Under the pieces are notes generated by a model. That model saw only the letters and a list, made by a program, of their open reading frames with translations, was not told where the DNA came from and searched no databases. DNA of 64,000 bases from an uncultured Clostridia bacterium (GTDB lineage: Bacteria; Bacillota; Clostridia; Oscillospirales; Oscillospiraceae): NCBI GenBank assembly GCA_946061515.1, contig CAMGRL010000002.1, forward strand, positions 1 to 64,000. Reading direction: 5' to 3'. The translations under genes were made by a program, and so were the position numbers. Shown in pieces: positions 58,009 to 64,000 of the stretch (its first letter is position 1; the number at the start of each line of letters is the position of its first letter).

Positions 58009-58167
58009 GTAAACGCTGAATAAATCGCCTGCGGCGTCTCCCGGAAAATTTTCGCCCTGATTTCGTCACTTTTTCTTGCAATACACAAAGTGTTCCTGCA
58101 AAAAAGTGCCATCATCAGAACGCAAATTTTCTCGCGATCCGCTCCTGCCGATTTAATCATCGTTTAC
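58009..58167. repeat. 159-bp inverted-repeat (MITE-like) element, copy 2
   Basis: Terminal inverted repeats of 19 bp (58009-58027 and 58149-58167) match at 17 positions. Internal pairing continues (GAAAATTT-CG against CG-AAATTTTC, and CACTTTTT..TTGCA against TGCAAAAAAGTG). The core TCGTCACTT...ATACACAAAGT is shared with the 157-bp element at 3837-3993. It lies in the middle of a TRAP-to-isomerase transcript, so it will be transcribed as a long hairpin. Confidence 0.7.
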
Positions 58168-58172
58168 TTTTG

Positions 58173-58208
58173 GAGAGAGCCTGTGTTGTGGTAGACCTAG
58201 GCTCTCTT
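58173..58208. terminator. Stem-loop between dctP 2 and the inverted-repeat element
   Basis: GAGAGAGCCT pairs with AGGCTCTCTT around a 16-base loop. No strong T tract, so termination is uncertain. Confidence 0.45.
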
Positions 58209-58230
58209 AAACTATTGCAAGCCGGTTTTC

Positions 58231-59310
58231 TCAGCCCTTGTGCTCGATGATCAGGTTGAGCATGGAGACTGCTTCATCGCCCAGCGTGGCCACCTTCTCG
58301 GTCCAGTATTCAGAGAACATCTCAACGATTGCGGCCTTGGATTCATCATCAAACTCGTTGAAGGTGGTTCCCTTTTCAGCGAAGTCGGCCAGGAACTGGT
58401 CTTCACGGGCGGCGCACTCGGTACGCTCCTCCACAGTGATATCCGCAAGAGCGGAGAGCATGATCTCCTTGTATTCGGGAGCAAGATTGGCCCAGAACGC
58501 TTCATTCGCTACAATGCTGTTGGCGCTGAACATGTGGCGGGAACCCAGCAGATAGGGGCACAGCTGGTAGTAGCCGGTGGAGTACAGGTTCTGCAGGGGG
58601 CATTCAACCGCGCTGATAACGCCAGTCTCCATTGCGGTATAGGCATCAGAGAAGGACATGGTCTCGCACTTGAAGCCGAGCATCTGCAGGGTATCCAGGT
58701 AAGTCTGGATGTTGGGGGAGCGGATAATTACATTCTTGGCCGTGTCCAGAGAAGTGATCTCATCTTCGGAGATGATGTAGCGGAAGCCGCAGTAGAAGTA
58801 GTTCAGCACTTCAATGCCCGCGTTGCTGCACTTTTCGTTAAACCACTGTCCCACCTCGCCGTCCAGGATCCAGTCAGCTTCCTCGTAGCTGCTGTACAGC
58901 ATGGGAAGGCTCAGCAGGCTTGCTTCGGGGACATAAGTTTCGATGTAGGAAGGCTCTGTGATCGTCAGGTCGTAAATACCGTTTACCGTACCTTCCAGAA
59001 GCTCCTCATAGTTGCCAAGAGCGCCGGAATCCGTGTAGTCAAAGGTAATTTTGCCGCCGGACTGCTCTTCAACTGCGGCGATCCATTTCTGCGCATACTC
59101 GCTTTCGATGTTGGCGTTTGCGTTGGGGGTCGCGAAAACGATGGTGACAGGGTCAAGAGCGTCAAGGCCGCCCTCTGCGGGAGCTTCGTTGGTAGCGGGG
59201 GCTTCGCTGGCCGCGGGAGCCTTTTCTTCATTCGCGGGAGCCGCGCTGCCGCAGGCACACAATGCAAAGATCATGCAGAGTGCAAGTACAATTGCCAGGG
59301 TTTTTTTCAC
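58231..59310 (-). CDS. dctP: TRAP transporter solute-binding protein (DctP), system 2
   Basis: 359 residues. The GTG start follows AAGGAGG by seven bases and gives a proper lipoprotein signal ending in CAC, then an Ala/Pro/Glu tether. DctP blocks include FDYTDSGALGNYEELLEGTVNG and the ligand-arginine region KNVIIRSPNIQ. It delivers the solute to DctQM 2, encoded upstream in the same operon as the aldehyde dehydrogenase. Its sequence differs clearly from system 1, implying a second carboxylate substrate. Confidence 0.93.
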   Translation of the reverse strand: MKKTLAIVLALCMIFALCACGSAAPANEEKAPAASEAPATNEAPAEGGLDALDPVTIVFATPNANANIESEYAQKWIAAVEEQSGGKITFDYTDSGALGNYEELLEGTVNGIYDLTITEPSYIETYVPEASLLSLPMLYSSYEEADWILDGEVGQWFNEKCSNAGIEVLNYFYCGFRYIISEDEITSLDTAKNVIIRSPNIQTYLDTLQMLGFKCETMSFSDAYTAMETGVISAVECPLQNLYSTGYYQLCPYLLGSRHMFSANSIVANEAFWANLAPEYKEIMLSALADITVEERTECAAREDQFLADFAEKGTTFNEFDDESKAAIVEMFSEYWTEKVATLGDEAVSMLNLIIEHKG

Positions 59311-59400
59311 TTTTGGTTCCTCCTTGTTTTTTTGTGTTTGTTTATTACTTATACCGCTCAAAGGCGGAAAAGCTCCGGGTATGTGGTCTCTGCCAGCCGA

Positions 59401-60678
59401 TCATCCATAGATCAGGCCGGGAAGACCGCTTGCAATGCCGGGAATCAGCATGATCAGGATGATAATTACTATCAGCGCAATCATAAAGGGAATAACCGGT
59501 TTGACCATCTTGCTGATGGGTGTTCCATCTATTCCGGAGATGACGAAGAGCATGGAGCCGACCGGAGGAGTCATGCCGCCGGACATGATCGCGATCATGA
59601 AGATAATGGAAAACTGCATCATATCAATTCCCATAGCGTTGACCACAGGGACAAAAATCGGCGTTAGCAGGAGCATCGTCGCCGTTCCGTCAACAAAGCA
59701 GCCTGCGACAATGCAAACCACCGCGCAGAACGCCATTACGCCAAACTGGCTGGTGATGTTATTCTCCAAAAAGGCCGCGATGCTGGCCGTCACTCCCTCC
59801 CGGGCAAGCATATAGCTGAAAATGGAAGAAATGGCAATGAGAGAAATGGGGCCTACAGCCGCCAGTATGCCTTCCCTCAGGGATTCCCACAAATCACGGA
59901 TACGCAGCTTTTTTACAGCAAAGCCATAGATAATGCCATAAACCGTTGCAATAACGCCGCACTCTGTAGCGGTGAACAGTCCGCCCAGAATACCGCCGAT
60001 AATGATCACCGGCATCAGAAGGGCCCACACGGCCTTCTTGAACGTATTCCAGACATGTTTAAAGCCCTGAAAAGGGATCTTCGGGATATTGTGTTTTCTG
60101 GCATAACGGACAGAGACGATCATATAAGCCACGCCAAGACAAATCCCCGGGACTATTCCGGCGGTAAAGAGCTGGCCGATGTCCAGGCCCGCCGCGGTAG
60201 CATAAACGATCATAATGATGCTGGGTGGGATGATCGGTCCAATGCCTGAAGCCGATACAACAATTGCCGAGGCCATTCCCTCATCATATCCGCCTTTTTT
60301 CAATGCTCTGAGACATATTGCGCCGAGGGCGGACGCGTCGGCGTTTGAAGAGCCGGAAATACCGGCCATAAGCATACCGGCCAGCTCGACCGTACATGCA
60401 AGTCCGCCGCGAACCCAGCCGATAACCGCGTTGGCAAAATCAACGATGGCCTCTGTTATTCCTGTCCTTTCCATCACCTGACCGGCCAGCATGAAAAACG
60501 GAATAGCCATAAGGGCAAAGCTGTCGACCGCGCTGAACATTTTCTGCCCCATCACCATGTTGGGGATCGCGCCGTTCTGAAGCAGCCAGACGACAGGCGG
60601 GATACCCAGGCACAGAATAATGGGCGCGCCGATCAAGAGCAGCACTACAAATATAATAATGCAGACCCAAAGTATCAT
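59401..60678 (-). CDS. dctM: TRAP transporter large permease (DctM), system 2
   Basis: 425 residues, about twelve membrane segments, with FMLAGQVMERTGITEAIVDF, GIGPIIPPSIIMIVYA and TATECGVIATVYGIIYG. ATG 60678 overlaps the DctQ 2 stop (ATGA) and has GGAAAGGAGA upstream; earlier in-frame codons lie inside dctQ. Confidence 0.94.
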   Translation of the reverse strand: MILWVCIIIFVVLLLIGAPIILCLGIPPVVWLLQNGAIPNMVMGQKMFSAVDSFALMAIPFFMLAGQVMERTGITEAIVDFANAVIGWVRGGLACTVELAGMLMAGISGSSNADASALGAICLRALKKGGYDEGMASAIVVSASGIGPIIPPSIIMIVYATAAGLDIGQLFTAGIVPGICLGVAYMIVSVRYARKHNIPKIPFQGFKHVWNTFKKAVWALLMPVIIIGGILGGLFTATECGVIATVYGIIYGFAVKKLRIRDLWESLREGILAAVGPISLIAISSIFSYMLAREGVTASIAAFLENNITSQFGVMAFCAVVCIVAGCFVDGTATMLLLTPIFVPVVNAMGIDMMQFSIIFMIAIMSGGMTPPVGSMLFVISGIDGTPISKMVKPVIPFMIALIVIIILIMLIPGIASGLPGLIYG

Positions 60679-61172
60679 TCGTCTGTCTCCTTTCCGTTCT
60701 TCAGTGATCTTAACCCGCCGAGCAATTCCATGATCTGGCCGGTCTGTACGATGAACAGTAATGCGCAGCAAACATTCTGCGCGCCATACAGTGCGTTTTT
60801 AGGAATGGCAATGCCGGGGAATACCAGTCCGACCGATTTACTGCACAGCTCCCAGCTGAATATGAACCAGCAAATGCAGAAGAACAGGCCCAATACCCTG
60901 AAACCGATTTTCAGCCAGATATTTGCCGCCCCTTTGACCTTTTCCTGAAGAAGGTCAAAGGACATTAATATGTTCCGGTTGAACAAAGCCGGGATGCCAA
61001 GATAGGTCATCCATATGAACAATGCTCTGGATATCTGGTTTGTCCAGGTAATCGGATCGCCCAGGACATAGCGCCAGAACACTTGTGCAATGACCAGGAT
61101 GACAGCCACAGCAAACATGATCGTCACAATGAACTCAACGATCCGCATAAGTTTGTTGATAAGCTTGACCAA
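60675..61172 (-). CDS. dctQ: TRAP transporter small permease (DctQ), system 2
   Basis: 165 residues with four membrane helices and the motif RYVLGDPITWTNQISRALFIWMTYLG. It overlaps dctM 2 by four bases and lies 67 bp after the aldehyde dehydrogenase gene. Confidence 0.92.
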   Translation of the reverse strand: MVKLINKLMRIVEFIVTIMFAVAVILVIAQVFWRYVLGDPITWTNQISRALFIWMTYLGIPALFNRNILMSFDLLQEKVKGAANIWLKIGFRVLGLFFCICWFIFSWELCSKSVGLVFPGIAIPKNALYGAQNVCCALLFIVQTGQIMELLGGLRSLKNGKETDE

Positions 61173-61239
61173 GTTTCACCTCTCCAATCTGAATAAAAAT
61201 TACACTGTGGTAAACACACGGCTTGTACGCATGATCCTG

Positions 61240-62688
61240 TCACTTCAAGATATTCTTGAACACAATGTTTTTGGTTTGTGTCATTGCCAAAAGGGTTTGT
61301 GTCTGGCCTTCGCGTCCCAGGCCGCTGTCTTTATTCGCTCCGTAGGGCGTGAGCAAATTGCGGTACAGGCTCTGGCCGTTGATCACAACAGAGCCCGCTT
61401 CAAGTTCAAGCGACGCTTTGAACGCGGTTCCCAGATCCTTTGTCAGAATGCAGGAACCGAGGCCGTACTTGGTGTCGTTGGCAATTTCAATTGCCTCTTC
61501 CAGCGTGTCAAAGGTCATCACCGGGAAGACCGGGCCAAACACCTCAACATCGTGGGCAATGTCCATAGTCCGGTCAACGCCGTCCAGCACGGTAGGTCCA
61601 TAAAATGCGCCCTGGCGTTTGTTCCCCAGCAGCAGCTTTGCGCCCTGTTCAATGGCCTTGTTGACTTGCGCCTCGACCCGCACCGCCGCTTTTTCGCTGA
61701 TCAATGTGCCCATTGTGGTCTCCGGGTCCATGGGGTCTCCAACCTTAACGGTTTTTACCTTGGCAAGAAGTTTGTCAACAAACTCATCATGCACACTTCT
61801 GTGAACAATGAACCTCTTCGGAACCGAGCAGATCTGGCCTGCCATGTAAAACGCTCTGCATGCGGTAGCTTCGTTAACAGCATTGTCAATGTCGGCGTCC
61901 GCGCAGATGATCATGGGCGCGTTGCCGCCCAGCTCAAGGCTCTGATACTTCAAATTGCGGCCGCAATTTTCAGCGACTTTTTTGCCGGCGGTGGTGCTTC
62001 CGGTAAAGTTTACCCCCGCAATACGGTTATCCGCAGTGAGCCACTCGCCTACAGTCTCGCCGCGCCCGGTAATGCACTGGTACGCATAGCCGGGGAAGCC
62101 GGCCTCATACATCAGCTCGGAGAGGAGCAGAACGGTGAGCGGGTCATCGCTGGCCGGCTTGACAATGCAGCAGTTGCCGCTGAGAAGCGCGGGAGCCACC
62201 TTCTTGGCAAACAAAGTCAGAGGAGCATTAAAGGGAATAATACCGACAATGGTTCCGATGGGCTCCCGGATGGAGACGTCAAAGTCATTTTCCATACCGG
62301 CCTGGACGCCAAAAGGAATCGTGGTACCGCCCAGATTATTGCGGGCCGCGGAAATGAACCCTTCAATATGGGCCTTGAATCCGCCGAAGTCATTGTACGA
62401 CTCTCTGTATGGCTTGCCGATCTCCTTGCACTGGATCAGCGCCAGTCGCTCATGGTTTTTGTCCTCCATAACCAGGTCAATAAACTTCTGCATCATGGCC
62501 ATACGCCTGTGCAGCGGGACTTTTTTCCATTCTTTTTCTCCCTCGACGGCTATGGTTATTGCGTCATAAACATCTTTTTCCGTCGCCGCCGGGACAGTGT
62601 CGATCACTTCGTTCGTTGCCGGATTGACAACTGCAATAACCTCGCCGTCAGATGCGTCGGCCGGCTTGCCGTTAATATACATCTTCAT
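61240..62688 (-). CDS. NAD(P)-dependent aldehyde dehydrogenase (lactaldehyde/glycolaldehyde type)
   Basis: 482 residues, normal for the family. Active-site motifs are LELGGNAP (general-base Glu) and the catalytic cysteine in GQICSVPKRF; the cofactor loop is FTGSTTAGKKVAE. ATG 62688 with AAAGGAGAT upstream is chosen; the longer open frame crosses the sigma-54 promoter and is untranslated leader. Close relatives oxidise lactaldehyde, glycolaldehyde or succinic semialdehyde. As the first gene of the sigma-54 operon with TRAP 2, isomerase and mutarotase, oxidation of the aldehyde from deoxy-sugar cleavage is a fair guess. Confidence 0.92.
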   Translation of the reverse strand: MKMYINGKPADASDGEVIAVVNPATNEVIDTVPAATEKDVYDAITIAVEGEKEWKKVPLHRRMAMMQKFIDLVMEDKNHERLALIQCKEIGKPYRESYNDFGGFKAHIEGFISAARNNLGGTTIPFGVQAGMENDFDVSIREPIGTIVGIIPFNAPLTLFAKKVAPALLSGNCCIVKPASDDPLTVLLLSELMYEAGFPGYAYQCITGRGETVGEWLTADNRIAGVNFTGSTTAGKKVAENCGRNLKYQSLELGGNAPMIICADADIDNAVNEATACRAFYMAGQICSVPKRFIVHRSVHDEFVDKLLAKVKTVKVGDPMDPETTMGTLISEKAAVRVEAQVNKAIEQGAKLLLGNKRQGAFYGPTVLDGVDRTMDIAHDVEVFGPVFPVMTFDTLEEAIEIANDTKYGLGSCILTKDLGTAFKASLELEAGSVVINGQSLYRNLLTPYGANKDSGLGREGQTQTLLAMTQTKNIVFKNILK

Positions 62689-62779
62689 TCGTCCGATCTC
62701 CTTTTTAAGTAATATATACTGTTCATCGCGTCCACTGGTCCGCGCATATTTTCCGTGTAAGGGATTCATCCTATTTACA

Positions 62780-62794
62780 GCAATCATCGTGCCA
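62780..62794 (-). promoter_or_regulatory. Sigma-54 promoter ahead of the aldehyde dehydrogenase operon
   Basis: TGGCAC-GATGA-TTGC on the minus strand, the closest to the full consensus of the three, with the shared AAAGT prefix. Leader of about 80 nt. The gap 62689-62949 otherwise contains the rpoN terminator. Confidence 0.88.
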
Positions 62795-62847
62795 ACTTTT
62801 CTTTTGACTGTGCGGATCAACTTTGTGCCGTTTTTTCGCTGTAAAAT

Positions 62848-62900
62848 CAGAAAGGCCGGGCAGTATCCGAGCCGCATTCAGATACTGCCCTGCCTTTCTG
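62848..62900 (-). terminator. Terminator of rpoN
   Basis: A 20-bp almost perfect stem (CAGAAAGGC-GGGCAGTATC with complement) followed on the minus strand by ATTTTAC, between rpoN and the sigma-54 promoter. Confidence 0.85.
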
Positions 62901-62949
62901 TGTCCGCAACACCTTTACAACTATGTAACATTATTTTACTATCTTTCTG

Positions 62950-64000
62950 TCATCGCTTTTTCCGGCCGGTTGCAGGCGGTATTCCAGCCTCATCTCTGTA
63001 CTTTGCGACCGTGCGCCGGGCAACTTCAAATCCTCTTTCTGAAAGGCTCTTACACAGTGCATTATCGCTGAGCGGGTGCTTCGGATCCTCTTCCCGTATA
63101 ATGTTTTTGATCGCTTCAGTAATTTCTTCCGATGTTCCGCCGCCGATCTCCTGTGTAAATAAGCGGGACATGGGAACTATCCCCCAGCGGCAGGCAATAT
63201 ATTTGTTCTTTACCGTCCGTGAAACGGTCGAAGGGTGTACGCCAAGTTTGTTTGCAATATCGTTCATGGAACAGGGGTGAATTTTTCCGCCCGTCTCAAA
63301 ATACTCCCGCTGTTCCTGCGCCATCACCTCCGCGCAGGCGACGATCATCTCTTTTCTCCGGTCAACACAGTCCAGCGCCCATTTGGCCTGATTGATTTTT
63401 TCGCGAAGGTACCCGCTCTCTTCTTCGCTCAGGTCCTTTCTCGAACCCATCTGTTCATAATATTGATTTATGGTGTATTCCGGCATATAGCTGTCAAGTT
63501 TTACGACAACAGGCTCTCCGCCATCGTACGCGATCTCAACATCCGGCACGGCCCAAATGGTATATTTACCGTCGTCAAATCCATTTGACGGTACAGGATT
63601 AAGAGAGGCAATAAGCTTTTTCGCTTCAATTACCTTGCTTTCTTCAACATTAAGCGCTTTTGAAATATGATTAAAATGACTTTTTACCAGGTGTTGTAAA
63701 TATTCTTTACATATTACATAGGCCAGCGTCTCCTTCTTTCCCATGCGTTCCAGCTGGAGGCAAAGGCACTCTGAAATGTTGCGTGCGCCCACGCCGGATG
63801 GCTCCAGGCTCTGCAGCACAGTTAACGCCTCCGCGAACGCCTGAGGCTTTTTCTTCCATTCTTTCGTTCCGGTAATATTTTCCGGCAAAAATCCTTTCTC
63901 GTCCAGATTGAGAAGCAGAAGCCTTAGCGCCGCCGCTGTAGACTCCGGTAAATGGTAAAACTGTATCTGCTCATTGAGCGACATTTTCAGCGTATTTCGC
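62950..64000 (-). CDS. rpoN: RNA polymerase sigma-54 factor (N-terminus beyond window)
   Basis: At least 349 residues; the frame stays open to the right edge, so the activator-interacting region I lies outside. The core-binding domain is visible (LEPSGVGARNISECLCLQLERM), then the HTH for the -12 element (IANKLGVHPSTVSRTVKNKYI) and the RpoN box ARRTVAKYRDEAGIP near the end, which reads the -24 element. It is in the same orientation as the island and immediately upstream of a sigma-54 promoter. It may be a dedicated copy or the only one. Confidence 0.93.
   Translation of the reverse strand, partial: RNTLKMSLNEQIQFYHLPESTAAALRLLLLNLDEKGFLPENITGTKEWKKKPQAFAEALTVLQSLEPSGVGARNISECLCLQLERMGKKETLAYVICKEYLQHLVKSHFNHISKALNVEESKVIEAKKLIASLNPVPSNGFDDGKYTIWAVPDVEIAYDGGEPVVVKLDSYMPEYTINQYYEQMGSRKDLSEEESGYLREKINQAKWALDCVDRRKEMIVACAEVMAQEQREYFETGGKIHPCSMNDIANKLGVHPSTVSRTVKNKYIACRWGIVPMSRLFTQEIGGGTSEEITEAIKNIIREEDPKHPLSDNALCKSLSERGFEVARRTVAKYRDEAGIPPATGRKKR

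Noticed and set aside
58185..58200. GntR-type operator (TTGTGGTAGACC) near dctP 2
   Set aside because: It falls in the loop of a local stem-loop, a similar but imperfect string occurs at 61204, and no GntR gene is in the window.
1..64000. CRISPR arrays, prophage genes, rRNA operons, transposases
   Set aside because: I found no regularly spaced repeats with spacers, no phage structural genes, no rRNA and no transposase-like proteins.

Overview
The window reads as chromosomal DNA of a GC-moderate, anaerobic Bacillota bacterium, most likely a gut Oscillospirales/Oscillospiraceae relative. Pointers are the lipoprotein signal style, strong AGGAGG ribosome sites, the holB-ricT pair, PrkC/PrpC-type signalling genes, pyruvate:ferredoxin oxidoreductase, Etf-linked lactate dehydrogenase and TRAP transporters, with no respiratory chain genes. 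The species cannot be named from the sequence alone.

Layout. (a) 1-6.2 kb, minus strand: start of a lipoprotein solute-binding gene, its LacI-type regulator with a visible promoter and operator, a PfkB kinase, a MATE exporter, a 157-bp inverted-repeat element, then ricT-holB. (b) 6.5-14.4 kb, plus strand: a surface/exopolymer-modification operon (lamin-tail/CotH kinase protein, lipoprotein, MBOAT O-acyltransferase, DHHW partner), then an acyl-CoA ligase. (c) 14.5-19.5 kb, minus: PP2C phosphatase and two tandem membrane Ser/Thr kinases whose kinase halves are 99.9% identical in DNA while their sensor halves are unrelated; an Smr gene. (d) 19.6-20.3 kb: a compact candidate type I toxin-antitoxin locus, tRNA-Arg(ACG) and tRNA-derived repeats. 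(e) 20.3-26.4 kb: ymdB, an SbcD/YhaN-like nuclease-ATPase pair, and an arsR-arsP-thioredoxin-like cassette. (f) 26.9-64 kb, all minus: a roughly 37-kb catabolic island.

The island holds two TRAP transporters, a LarA-type racemase with EtfBA and a GlcD-type lactate dehydrogenase, FdrA/YlbE/DUF2877 proteins (homologues of the AllFGH transcarbamoylase set), an acetate-kinase-family enzyme, an amidohydrolase, PFOR, a UxaA-family dehydratase, a flavoprotein, a split transketolase, aldehyde dehydrogenase, a TIM-barrel sugar isomerase, a RhaM-like mutarotase and a VOC protein. Two PrpR-type enhancer-binding regulators, three good sigma-54 promoters (39126-39140, 51449-51463, 62780-62794) and rpoN itself lie inside it, so it looks like a self-contained sigma-54 regulon for taking up and fermenting sugar acids or hydroxyacids to acetyl-CoA.

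The most unusual feature is a radical-SAM/SPASM maturase directly coupled to a small Nif11-leader precursor peptide with three cysteines spaced exactly ten residues apart (54313-56062). This candidate RiPP system lies inside the sigma-54 catabolic operon and has no exporter or immunity gene, which raises the possibility of a peptide-derived cofactor or signal tied to the pathway.
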